A model generated the notes under the pieces. The model worked only from the letters and a program-made list of their open reading frames with translations. It did no database searches and was not told where the DNA came from. From positions 1,157,954 to 1,221,953 of the forward strand of contig NC_018335.1 in assembly GCF_000234665.1 (NCBI RefSeq): 64,000 nucleotides of DNA. Reading direction: 5' to 3'. Made by a program: the position numbers and the translations under genes. Below are positions 39,913 through 49,652 of the stretch, piece by piece (within the stretch, counting starts at the first letter, position 1; every line of letters begins with the position of its first letter). Origin of the DNA: Leishmania mexicana MHOM/GT/2001/U1103 (Eukaryota > Euglenozoa > Kinetoplastea > Trypanosomatida > Trypanosomatidae).

Positions 39913-41071
39913 TAGAGTCGTGAGTGCTGCAGCCGGGACGCGTACGCATGCGCGTGCAGCACCGTTTTTGTGGGTGGCTTCCTTTCTTTCCGTCTTCCAG
40001 GGCAGCTCATCTGATGCACATGGGCGCATGCGCCGCATCCGATCTTGACTCCTCCCCCGCCCGCGCTCACCTGGTATCGCTCCCTCTCCGCGGCACTAGC
40101 GCGGCGCCTCCCTTCTCTTTCACGTGTGTGCGGGTTTGTGGCGGGAGTGGGGGGGGAGCGCACCTTCGTTTCTCTCTCACATAAATTTGTTCGTTTTCCT
40201 CCGTTTTCGTACTTGCCCTCACACATTACTCTGACGTCAGCCAAGCTTCTGCGTGAAGTGTGTGTGTGTGTTTGTGGGAGGAGGAGGAGGGGGGAAGAAG
40301 ACTTGGATACGGGTCTCCACGGAAGCACATGCGAACACAAGCTCGTGACTTGTGCGAGGACGCGCGCACTGCTGAAGCATAGAGTTCTAGGCGAAAAGTG
40401 TGTGAGCTGATGCACGCTCCTGGTAGAAAACGTGCGGGGAGGGATGGCGCAGAGTCTTCCTTTTTTTGTTTTCAAAGCTGCGAGTCCAGCTCTGTTGATT
40501 GGGTGAAACAGTGAGACGATCCGCGCCCGCTCATCCAAGCGCGGTGATGCAGTGCTGTCTCTCTCTCTCTCTTTCTCTGATGTCTCCACTCGACCATCTG
40601 CTCCTTTTCTTCTCTCCTTATTCTTGCCTTCTCCAGCCCTTCACATGGCTCTGCGCGCTTCGCGCCATAAAGTGCGTTGATTCGCTTGTCTTGCGAGCGC
40701 GTTGCCCTGACGCCATTCTCCCTCAAGCCGCTTCGCTCTGCTGCCGTCACGCCTCGTTCTCTTCGCGCCACATCACAGAGCGGCTCTACTCATTCTGTTG
40801 TTCCAGTTCACTTGACGGCTACGAGGGGAGTGCGGTCGCTGGTGCTGCGTAGGTGCTCTGGGAAAGGGAGGGGAGGGGGGAGGGCCGCTCTGACCACACT
40901 GGGGCGTCTCTCTTTCTCTCACGCGCACAGCATCGACGTTCTCTCTCGTTTCTCCTTCGGTTTATTTGGTTTCTTCACACCCCCTTTTCCCCTTCTCTTT
41001 GGCACGCTCTCACTGCATCAAACGCGAGGCATCACCACACACGTGCATCTTTGGAGCCACATCGCCAGAAC
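39913..41071. other. Intergenic spacer
   Basis: This spacer holds the 3' UTR of the 1092-aa gene, a TG run (40257-40275), and several pyrimidine tracts (40557-40640, 40905-40925, 40945-41005) that could place the spliced leader for the 117-aa gene. No other gene is supported. Confidence 0.45.
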
Positions 41072-41425
41072 ATGATCTACGTCCCCTTTGCAGTCGGCGC
41101 GGGCGCGTTCTCTGTCCTGAACGCCTGCGGCTCGATTGGGTGCTGGTACGGCAGCCGACGTCGGGTCATGCTTTTAACCGGCGCCATCAACACATGCATC
41201 GGCGGCGCGGCTGTCGTCATGTATCCGTACGACGCAAAGCTGTCCAACGTATATATGTGCGCTGCATCTACGTCCGCGTCCGCGCAGTACGTTCTCCACG
41301 CCATACGGACCCCTCAGCTACTTGCGCCGTCAATGATAAACTTTCTGTACGCGCTCTGGTCGGTGGGACTTCTCGTGTACGCGTGCCAGCGTGCGCGTTG
41401 GGTGTACGCGCTGCGGTACGACTGA
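41072..41425 (+). CDS. Hypothetical multipass membrane protein, 117 aa
   Basis: The ATG at 41072 is the first in its frame after a strong pyrimidine tract and lies in a short CA-rich leader. The product is almost entirely hydrophobic, with about four membrane segments: residues 3-26, 33-50, 58-78 and 88-105. They are separated by short basic loops (YGSRRRV, ACQRARW), and the protein ends in YALRYD. Size and topology recall small four-helix membrane proteins such as TMEM14, but I do not see that family's conserved glycine and serine signature. Function and membrane are unknown. Confidence 0.65.
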   Translation: MIYVPFAVGAGAFSVLNACGSIGCWYGSRRRVMLLTGAINTCIGGAAVVMYPYDAKLSNVYMCAASTSASAQYVLHAIRTPQLLAPSMINFLYALWSVGLLVYACQRARWVYALRYD

Positions 41426-42643
41426 GGTACTCAACGCCAGAAGTCCTCCTCCTCGGTTCCTCTCGTCAGGCTGTGAGCCTGTATGTGCCGCAGGCACCGC
41501 GTGAAGAGGAAGAGTCCCCCGGCTCACATCGATGGCGAAAATAGCGACTCTCCTGCGCCGCTCTCTCTCCCTCGCCGTCTACTGACCACAAACACCGACC
41601 AGGCCACCCGCGCCGTATACACCCTATCGCGCGCACACACACACAGAGTCCCTTTCTCATCGTCCCTGTTATTTACAGCGGCAGCAGCAAAAGACAGGCA
41701 AGACAGGGAGGTGCATTGACGGGAAAAACGATAACACGAGACGAGGCTCGCTCTCGTGAGGTGGGTCATGCGCACGCAGACACGCACGTATGCCTTCGAG
41801 TCTTGTGTGGATCTCACCCCCACTTGCGTATACCTGTCCCTCAACGTTGTCTCTCTCTCTCGTTCTCCTTTCCACTCCTCCACACCTCATTCCCTTCCCT
41901 CCGTCTCCGCATCCTCCTGTCCCTATTACACACGCGCACACGTATTTTTCCCCTGTGTGCTTGTCACACCTCATCTCGCCCTTGTGCGCCTCTTGCGTAG
42001 AAAAGGAAGGCCGCGCGATGCACAGCGTGTACGCACGCACGCACACGCATACACAGGCATACACACCGCGAAGAGAAAAAATAAAAACAAAGAAAGGTCA
42101 ACGAGTTCTTCGGCTAAACATCACTACGCGCATCTCGTGTTCTTCACATGAGGTGAGGAAGGGTGCGCAGAAGTGGTGCACCACACATTGCCTTTTTCTT
42201 TCGCTGGGCCTTCCACCCCCCTCTATCTGAAAAGGGAGAGGGGAACTCGTGAGGAAGCGAGAGGCTTCCGCTTCCTTCGGGTACCACAGGGTGTTATTCT
42301 CTCCTCGCCTCCCTCCCCCACACTCAACAACACGGAGGCAACGTGCACACGGCACCCCTCCCCGTCCCCCACCACACACATACGCACAGGCTCTTTTCTT
42401 TTCTGTCGGCTGCGTCCTTTCCATCACAAGCGCGCTTCCATAGAGGTTTTTTTTTTTCGCATGAAGCAAGCACCATCTCTGCCAACAAAGGTGAGTGGTC
42501 ACGTATCATAGACACGCTCCGGGTTGCCTGCCGTGGCAGCACTTCGGCACAGACACTTGCCATTGGGCTGTGTCTGCAACAGGTTTATCCACTGTCTTTC
42601 AGACATCACTCTCTCTCCTTGTCTGACCGCTACGCGCACACAG

Positions 42644-42674
<31 letters not shown>

Positions 42675-42794
42675 CCGAGGTGGTGTACGTGAGCAGCAGT
42701 CACTTCCCGTCAGCTGAGTTGCGGCTCAGATACGGCATTTACTTGACGGAAAGTGTACCACTTCAGAGAGAGAAGAGAGGTCACCACTGGCTGC
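41426..42794. other. Intergenic spacer with CA microsatellite next to acceptor
   Basis: The spacer has pyrimidine tracts at about 41560-41580, 41850-41900 and 42590-42625. A CA repeat at 42644-42672 lies between the last tract and the AG at 42672-42673, the probable acceptor of the SP-RING gene. A T run lies at 42449-42457. No gene is supported. Confidence 0.5.
42644..42672. repeat. CA microsatellite between pyrimidine tract and acceptor AG
   Basis: About fourteen CA units end directly in the CAG that is the likely splice acceptor of the SP-RING gene. Length variation here would change the tract-to-AG distance. Confidence 0.85.
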
Positions 42795-44744
42795 ATGCCG
42801 CCGAAAGCAAGCAGCGGACGCCACCGACCACTGCCACCATCACTGTCGTCCTATCCGTCTGCGTCTATAGCGGCCGACGCACCACGCCCGCGAGAGCCCT
42901 TTACGATCGCGAATTTCTTTGACGCTGCCAGCGCCCACCGCAACAGTGGTGGTGGTTACCGCGTCGGCTCTTTCTCGGATGCACCGCCGGCGCCGCTCCC
43001 TGGCTTCCCGCGTGCGAGTCATGACCTTCCCTCTAGCGGGCACCGCGCTGCTGCGACTCGCCAGCTGCAGCACCACCAACAGCCGCAGCGGCAACAGCAG
43101 CACTGGTCTTCCTCTACATCGGGGCAGTTGAGCTCTTCTCCCCAAAGCGGCGACGGCGAACACTATGAGCAGCAGCAGCACAGCATTACAGCCAGAGACG
43201 TCTCCAGCACGCTGCAAGAGGTGCGGAGCCGTATCATCAACGACCTTGACGCGTCGCGAGAGGGGAGTCGCGAGTCAGCAGGGAAGCTGCACGCTCATCG
43301 ACAGCGCGCGCTGTGTGTGGCGTTTGGGGAGGATAGGGCATCGCGTCGGCGAGCGTCCCGCGCGTCTTGCGTGATGACGGGTGAGTGCGGCGCATCACCA
43401 ACGGATGCCCGGCGATCGAAGTCGCAGCACACGCCTAACGTGGAGGATGACGAGGAGGACGAGCTCATGGTTGCCTCCGTAGAGTTTTCGCTGCTGTGCC
43501 CTTACTCTCGCCTCCCTATACGCTATCCCGTGCGCAGCAATGAGTGCAACCACCTGCAGTGCTGCGACTTGGACTCGTGGATTGTGATGCTGAACAAGTG
43601 TCGCTCCATGCGTGACCCGGTCGGGCCGTGCCCGGTGTGCGAGCGCCGCGTCACCTCCTCCTCGCTAGAGGTGGACCTCTGGATGAAGAATGTCATTGAT
43701 CAGATGCCAGCGGGTACACATATGGTGGTGTTCGAACCGGACGGCGCCTTTCGCAATGGTGACACCACCCGAGAGCGGCGCAAAGAGCAGATGATTATGG
43801 AGGTGGTGGACGCGACACAAGGGGACTACGAGAACTACTTTGGGGACGTGGTGGACGGCGACGATGACGTTGTGGTGCAGAGGCATCCTCTCACCACGTC
43901 GAACGCTTCCACCAGCACATCCGCCTCGCTTTTCCCGGTCGGCTCGCGTCGCCCTCGCATGGAATCGCCTGCGGCCCCAGAAGCGAGCTTTGGTGTGCCG
44001 AGCACCGGCGGGGACCACCGAGCCGGTTCACCCCCACTGGCGCAGGTCAAAACAGAGAAGGCTGCCATACTGGCCGCTGAGGCCGAGGCAGCAGCGGAGG
44101 CGTCGCCTTCTGTCCCTGGTTCTCAAGAGGATGGAGGTGTCGTTGTCGTGCACTTTGTTGAGGGACGACACGACGGATTGCAGGCGCTGCCTAGTCAAAT
44201 CCGGCTGTGGGCGCTACACTGCACCCGATGCGGGGCGCCGCGGGTGAAGACGGAAGATGGCTTGGTGCAAGGGTGTCAGCAATGTGGGCACGACGCAAAG
44301 GGCGACTGGAACCTTGTCCGCCGCTTCGAGGCGTCATCTAATGTGTCGATGGAGCTGGTCCCGGATGGCACGCTGGTGCTGCAAGGTGTCGACATCCTTG
44401 CGCCATACCTATATCGCGCCGGCTTCTACCGCAGCCTGTTCGAAGTGATGGAGTACGCCTCCGTCGCGGAGCGGCAGCAGCAGCAGTATCGAGCACCAGC
44501 GGATGTGTGGACTTCGTCGTTTCCGCTGAGCCGCTTCGAGATCGATTTCCTCGAGGCCTGCTGTGCGCGCATCGCCCAGGGAGAGACGGTCGACTCCATT
44601 GAGTCGATGATTGTGCCGAGTCTGTTTCGCATTCCTCGTCGGCGCCGACCAGGCGGCAGTGGCCCGACATCTTTTACACAGATGGGCCACGGCAGCGGCC
44701 GATACGGCGGCCTGGGCTCGGCGACCGTGTCGCAGGCTCACTGA
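42795..44744 (+). CDS. SIZ1: SP-RING (MIZ) E3 SUMO ligase, SIZ1/PIAS type
   Basis: SIZ/PIAS ligases transfer SUMO from Ubc9 to targets; the T. brucei SIZ1/PIAS1 protein favours expression-site activity. The 649-aa product has a long disordered, Gln- and Ser-rich N-terminus (1-225) and an SP-RING at about 230-302. The SP-RING ligands C235, C251, H253, C256, C279 and C282 are visible in SLLCPYSRLPI, CNHLQCCDLDSW and CPVC, and a helix ends in VDLWMKNVI. An acidic stretch precedes the ring (VEDDEEDEL). A VKTEK near 427-431 and VKTED near 493-497 resemble SUMO acceptor sites (psi-K-x-E). A second cluster with CTRC and CQQC (about 485-505) looks like a zinc ribbon. No SAP or PINIT domain is recognisable. 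The start at 42795 is the first ATG in frame, and its product begins MPPK. Confidence 0.82.
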   Translation: MPPKASSGRHRPLPPSLSSYPSASIAADAPRPREPFTIANFFDAASAHRNSGGGYRVGSFSDAPPAPLPGFPRASHDLPSSGHRAAATRQLQHHQQPQRQQQHWSSSTSGQLSSSPQSGDGEHYEQQQHSITARDVSSTLQEVRSRIINDLDASREGSRESAGKLHAHRQRALCVAFGEDRASRRRASRASCVMTGECGASPTDARRSKSQHTPNVEDDEEDELMVASVEFSLLCPYSRLPIRYPVRSNECNHLQCCDLDSWIVMLNKCRSMRDPVGPCPVCERRVTSSSLEVDLWMKNVIDQMPAGTHMVVFEPDGAFRNGDTTRERRKEQMIMEVVDATQGDYENYFGDVVDGDDDVVVQRHPLTTSNASTSTSASLFPVGSRRPRMESPAAPEASFGVPSTGGDHRAGSPPLAQVKTEKAAILAAEAEAAAEASPSVPGSQEDGGVVVVHFVEGRHDGLQALPSQIRLWALHCTRCGAPRVKTEDGLVQGCQQCGHDAKGDWNLVRRFEASSNVSMELVPDGTLVLQGVDILAPYLYRAGFYRSLFEVMEYASVAERQQQQYRAPADVWTSSFPLSRFEIDFLEACCARIAQGETVDSIESMIVPSLFRIPRRRRPGGSGPTSFTQMGHGSGRYGGLGSATVSQAH

Positions 44745-45925
44745 AGTACCTCGCTTACCCAACCGGAGGGCTCATGCTTGACGTCGTAAGCGCTGGGCGA
44801 TGGCGGGTTTAATCGATGTGTGCCGCGCGTAACGCGGTTTCTTTTTCTTTTCCGACAATCACTCTTTACGTCGATGACGTGTGCCGGCGGAAGCGCTCTG
44901 CTTCGTGGCTTTGGCATTGGTTGCCTTGCTTTGGTGTGGCCTTATTCACCTGTCGCTGTCTCTCCCTTACCGATCCGTTTTGGCTCCGTGGGCTTGGCAG
45001 CATCTACGCGATCGGCACTCGAACTCGATACTCAAATACGTCGACGCCCCGCGGTACGGGCATCTCACAGAGGCGCCATTCCTTACTCCATAGACAACCG
45101 CGCGCTTAACCCCCCCTTCCCCCGTTGCCCGCTTTCTGTACGTTGTCTGTTTCTCCGTTCTGCGTGGGGCCTCTGCAAAGGGGAAACCAAATGAGAGACA
45201 CGATAAAGCTGAAGCGCATCGGGGCTTCGATGCCGCACGTGGCACTCTCCTGCAAGGTCGTCAAGGGGTGCACGCCTGTGCCCATGATCGGCCGCGCAGG
45301 CAGACATGGTCACCCGCTTCTCCCTCCCTAGCTCCCTCACGCCCTCCTCGCCTCCTCTTTCCCATCGCCCTGCTCGTTGGTTTCTCTCTTTTCATTCTCG
45401 TGTACGCTGATGTGGCGGCACGTACGCCTAATCACCTCTCTCTGTCTTGTGAACACTCCCCCTCCCCGCCTTCCTTCTCTTAATGACCTCCAACATGCCC
45501 TTCCACCCCATCCCACACCCGTCGGTCGGCTTGCTCTAATTCTTGCGCACGCAAGCACACACCCACACCCACCACTGCGGGTAGCGTCCAGTGCGCAAAA
45601 TAATAATAAAAAACGGTTTCACTCACGTGTACGCGTCCCACTTCTCTGTGCGGGAAACTGCACCGGGGTGTCGCAGTGGCGTCACAAGAGGCGTGTGCTC
45701 CTTTCACCGTCTCTCTCCTTCTCGGGCTCTCGGCACATCTCTGCCGCGTAGGAGAGGAGAGCAGAGGGACTTGGACAGACTTTGGGCGGTGCTGCTCTTC
45801 TCCCGCCGGCACTGCCGTGTTATTTGTGGACCCACTTGCTGTCCAACGCACCTCTTTCTGCCAGTCCGCTTCCCAGCTCCTTCTCTCTCTGCTACTACTT
45901 CCGTAATTCGACGGCTGATTGCACC
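44745..45925. other. Intergenic spacer with possible small ORF
   Basis: The spacer holds the SP-RING 3' UTR, C-rich tracts at 45108-45125 and 45310-45365, and further tracts up to 45902 before the ABCB3 ATG. A 46-codon frame at 45191-45331 is listed separately. No other gene is supported. Confidence 0.45.
45191..45331 (+). CDS. Possible small protein or upstream ORF, 46 aa
   Basis: The ATG at 45191 lies 12 bases after an AG (45178-45179) that ends a pyrimidine-rich stretch (about 45108-45165), the arrangement seen before the real genes here. The product is basic, begins MRDTIKLKRIG and contains two cysteines. It has no recognised motif. It could be a small protein, an upstream frame of a long ABCB3 leader, or chance. 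Confidence 0.25.
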   Translation: MRDTIKLKRIGASMPHVALSCKVVKGCTPVPMIGRAGRHGHPLLPP

Positions 45926-48604
45926 ATGCTACGGCGAGGGACTCCGTTGCTACGCGGCGCTGGCCTGTACGAGGGTGCTGTCGCACGAGCGACCACACTG
46001 TACGGGCCTTTCGCGGCTGCTGCGCTGCGCAGCCGTCGAGGAGCACTTGCGAGGCGGCAAGGTATCGGCACGCATCCGTCGCTCAAGCCGTCGGAGCCGC
46101 CGGGCTCTAGCGCTTGGTCGACGCAAGCACGCACGCTTGTGTGTATATCCTGGCTGCTGTGCACTCCAAGCTCCACCCCGCCCTCAGAGGACCAGAAAAA
46201 GACGAAGTTTCAGGAGCGCACATGTGGCGCCTCCTGTATCGACGATTTACAAGAAGAGACAGGGCTGCCAAGTGACGCGTCAGCTGCGCGAACGGGTGGC
46301 GATGGCGCTGGCTCCGCCAGCAGTGAGGGGGAGGTTGTCGCAAAGAGCCGCAGCGGCAGCGGCAGCAAGAGCGAGACAGCTGGAGGGGCACAGAACAAGG
46401 AGAGGGGCAGCAGTAGCAGCGGCGGTGGCTCAGCTGGCACATTTACTCGCCTCTCCGGAGACGAGGCGGCGGTGACTCATTGCCTGGGCATGGGCGAGCA
46501 GGTGGCGGTGGCAGGGCAGGAGGTCCAGAGGAGCCCACATCACCCGCTGCCACCAGCACATCAGCCTGCCCCGCCAGGAGATGCCTTGCCATTCAACGAG
46601 GCGCAGAAGACGAGCACAGGCGACGCCACGGCAGAGCCGGAGACATCGGGCAAGAAGGAAAAACCTACGGTGAGCATCACCACGCCACCTCGCCTGGACG
46701 GGATTCAAATCTCGGAGAATGCGTCCGACATCCCCGTCGGCCGCGTTCTGTGGAAGATGTGGACCTACCTCTGGCCCCATGGCGAGCCAAAGATCAAGAT
46801 GCTCGTGGCCACCAGTGTGGTGTGTGTGCTGGTGGCCAAGGTGCTGAGGGTGGCGGTTCCTTTCTGGTTCAAGACGATCGTGGACTTGCTGGCCCCCGCC
46901 ACGGCAACAGCGGAGGCTGTGACGGTGGCCGGGCCGCTCACGGTAGGCGTGTTCGGGTGTGTTGTGGCGTACGGCATCTGCCGCATCACGACCTTCATCT
47001 CCGAGGAGCTCAAGACGGTGCTATTCGCCCCGGTCGGCGGGCACGCCTCCACGAAGCTGTCGATGGAGATGTTCAACAAGCTGCACCAGCTCGACTTCGA
47101 CTATCACCTCAGCCGCGAGACCGGCGTCCTGAGCAAAGACCTCGACCGCGGTAGCCGTGCGTTCTGGTCATTGGCGTACGTGCTGCTCTTCATGATTGCT
47201 CCGACAATCTTCGAGATGGGGCTTGTATGCTATGCCCTCAATAGCCAGGCTGGCCCGCAGTTCATCGGCATTGCACTCATCGCGGTCTTCTCCTACGTCG
47301 CATGGACGTTTTCGGTGACGAACTGGCGCTCGAAGTTCCGCACGCGCTACAACGCCCTTGAGAGCCGTGTCGGCGGGCTCATTGTGGACTCGCTGCTCAA
47401 CTACGAGACGATCAAGTACTTCGGCTCAGAGAAGTACGAGGCCGAGCGTATTCGCAAGGAAACAGAGAACATGAACAAGAAGCTTGTGATTCTTGATCAG
47501 ACGATGGCGCTGCTGAACTTTGGGCAGCAGTTCATTTTCGTGGTGGCCAGTGTACTGAGTCTGTACCTCGCCACGTGTGGTGTGCTGACGGGGGCGATGA
47601 CGGTTGGCGACTTAGTGCTGGTGGACGCGCTCCTGATGCAGCTCTATATGCCGCTGAGCTACCTTGGCATGATTTACCGCGAGGTTCAGTCCAGCACGCA
47701 GAACATGCAGGCAATGATAGCCCTGCTAGACCAAAAGTCGAGCGTGAAAGACAAAGCGGACGCGAAGGAATACAAGTACATCGACGGCACCATCGAGCTG
47801 CGCGAGGTCACCTTTGAGTACAAGAAGGAGCTCAACCGCCTCGTCCTGCGCAACCTCAGTCTCACGATTCCAGGGGGTAAGACGGTGGCCTTTGTCGGTC
47901 CTTCGGGCAGCGGCAAGAGCACCATCTTCCGCCTCCTCTTCCGCTTCTACGACCCCACTTCTGGGCAAGTGCTGCTGGACGGGCAGCCCCTCGACAAACT
48001 GCGCATGGAGAGCGTGCGCAAGTGCATCGGGGTCATCCCACAAGATACGGTGCTCTTCAACGAGTCAGTTTGGTACAACATCCGGTATGGCCGCATGGAC
48101 GCGACGGATGCCGAGGTGGGGGCGGCAGCGAGGGCTGCAAGCCTGCACGACACCATAGCGCGCATGAGCGAAGGCTACAACACATCTGTCGGTGAGCGGG
48201 GCCTCAGGCTGAGCGGCGGCGAGAAGCAGCGCATTTCCATCGCGCGCGTGCTGCTGAGGGACCCTCCTATCCTACTCGCCGACGAGGCCACCTCCGCGCT
48301 CGACAGCATGACCGAGCTGAACGTGATGGAGACGCTCAAGAACGCTACTGAGCGGACGCGGCGGCGCACAATCGTCCTCGTCGCACACCGCCTTACCACT
48401 GTGAAGGAAGCCGACATTATCTTTGTACTCGACGGCAAAGGTGGCCTTGCAGAGCAAGGCACCCATGCGGAGCTGCTGGACAAGGGCGGGCTGTACGCTT
48501 CTATGTGGCACCAGCAGCTGAGCGAGCAGTATCAGGCTACCGGCGGTGCCGCACCCGAAGACGCGTACGCGAAGGACGTGAAGTCCACTGCCACACACGG
48601 TTGA
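45926..48604 (+). CDS. ABCB3: Mitochondrial ABC half-transporter, ATM1/ABCB7 type
   Basis: ATM1-type transporters export a glutathione-linked sulfur compound from mitochondria for cytosolic iron-sulfur cluster assembly; Leishmania ABCB3 has also been linked to haem synthesis. The 892-aa product starts with an Arg/Ala-rich presequence (MLRRGTPLLRGAG) and has about 250 residues of low-complexity Ser/Gly/Pro linker. A six-helix exporter domain at about 275-590 includes the ATM1-typical FNKLHQLDFDYHLSRETG and YFGSEKYEAER. The nucleotide-binding domain carries Walker A GPSGSGKST at about 658, Q-loop IPQD, signature LSGGEKQ at about 762, Walker B ILLADEATSALD at about 780 and switch AHRL. As a half-transporter it must dimerise. 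The ATG at 45926 gives a plausible import signal. The long linker between presequence and membrane domain is unlike yeast Atm1 (690 aa). Confidence 0.88.
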   Translation: MLRRGTPLLRGAGLYEGAVARATTLYGPFAAAALRSRRGALARRQGIGTHPSLKPSEPPGSSAWSTQARTLVCISWLLCTPSSTPPSEDQKKTKFQERTCGASCIDDLQEETGLPSDASAARTGGDGAGSASSEGEVVAKSRSGSGSKSETAGGAQNKERGSSSSGGGSAGTFTRLSGDEAAVTHCLGMGEQVAVAGQEVQRSPHHPLPPAHQPAPPGDALPFNEAQKTSTGDATAEPETSGKKEKPTVSITTPPRLDGIQISENASDIPVGRVLWKMWTYLWPHGEPKIKMLVATSVVCVLVAKVLRVAVPFWFKTIVDLLAPATATAEAVTVAGPLTVGVFGCVVAYGICRITTFISEELKTVLFAPVGGHASTKLSMEMFNKLHQLDFDYHLSRETGVLSKDLDRGSRAFWSLAYVLLFMIAPTIFEMGLVCYALNSQAGPQFIGIALIAVFSYVAWTFSVTNWRSKFRTRYNALESRVGGLIVDSLLNYETIKYFGSEKYEAERIRKETENMNKKLVILDQTMALLNFGQQFIFVVASVLSLYLATCGVLTGAMTVGDLVLVDALLMQLYMPLSYLGMIYREVQSSTQNMQAMIALLDQKSSVKDKADAKEYKYIDGTIELREVTFEYKKELNRLVLRNLSLTIPGGKTVAFVGPSGSGKSTIFRLLFRFYDPTSGQVLLDGQPLDKLRMESVRKCIGVIPQDTVLFNESVWYNIRYGRMDATDAEVGAAARAASLHDTIARMSEGYNTSVGERGLRLSGGEKQRISIARVLLRDPPILLADEATSALDSMTELNVMETLKNATERTRRRTIVLVAHRLTTVKEADIIFVLDGKGGLAEQGTHAELLDKGGLYASMWHQQLSEQYQATGGAAPEDAYAKDVKSTATHG

Positions 48605-49652
48605 GCGGGGGTGCGGGGTCTCTCGCTGCCGGGCGCGCGCCCCACCCGCTTACCCATACAGCACTCTTTTTGTTATCGTTGTTGGCTGAGTGCGAGGAAG
48701 TGTTGGTGGTGTTGGTGATGGAAGGAGAGGGAGCAAAGCGGTGCTTGGAGGTTGACCCACACTAGCAAGAACGACTCGCTGTGGTCACGCAGGTGCCACA
48801 GCAGTTCATCAAGGGTGCACTTCGGATTGGCCCCCTCCCGTTCCTCTCCCTACGCAGGTGGGGATCTCTCTCTCTTTGCATGTGCACGCCTCTTTAGATT
48901 GCCGATCTCGTCCTGCTCATGTGCGTGTGTGTCGCGGTGCGAGGGACGATGGTGGAGGTGAGCCACGCTGCCTGATGGGTGACTGGAACGAATGGCTTCT
49001 GTGCAGCGCTTGCTATTTCGTCTTCCTTGTGTGTGTGTGTGACAGGAGGAGGGAGAGCGAGGTCCCCCCCTCCCCCAATGCCGACTCATGAGTGCCGCTT
49101 CCACCGCATCCCTTTTATCTTTTCGCTCCTTATGTTGTCGTTCTCGATATATATATATATATATCTTCTTTTTACTCGCTCTCTATCTCAGATTGCCCCC
49201 CTTCTCATCATCATCATCATCGACGTAATCTTTGCCGTCGTGACTCAGCTTATTCACAGATTGCCAGGCTTCTTCTTTCTCTTCCGTTTGTGTATCTCTT
49301 GTCGTGAGCGTGTGCGTGTCTCTCTCTAACTGTCATGGTCTACTCATAAAAGTGGGTGCGCCGCATTGGGCGGTGAAGGAGGGGTCGAAGGGCACTCAGC
49401 AGCGGCGGAAGCACGCTCGACCGCATGGCATGCATTCGAATCCACGTAAAATGCTCACCGACGCTGTAATGCAGGCGGGCAATGATGATGGCGGTGCTTG
49501 TGTGACGAAGTTGCGCATGAAACGCACATACACACACACACACACACGCACTCTTGTCGCTGTGCGGTTTCTTACCGAGACTGGCATCGTCTCCGTTGCC
49601 TTATCCTTTCTCACCCACTTCACCTTGCCCTCTTCCGCACGATGACTTTGTT
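48605..49652. other. Intergenic spacer with AT and CAT repeats
   Basis: This is the ABCB3 3' UTR side. It contains an AT microsatellite (49146-49164), a CAT repeat (49206-49221) and a CA repeat (49530-49548). No gene or RNA motif is supported; a lone TTCGAATCC at 49436 lacks any tRNA context. Confidence 0.45.

Noticed and set aside
45591..46475. 294-codon frame overlapping the start of the ABC transporter
   Set aside because: It lies out of frame with the transporter, is Arg-rich and has no recognised motif. The ATG at 45926 gives a better import signal in the right frame.
49430..49447. TTCGAATCC resembling a tRNA B box (also near 24428 and 63069)
   Set aside because: No A box at the right distance and no cloverleaf could be drawn, so no tRNA is called.
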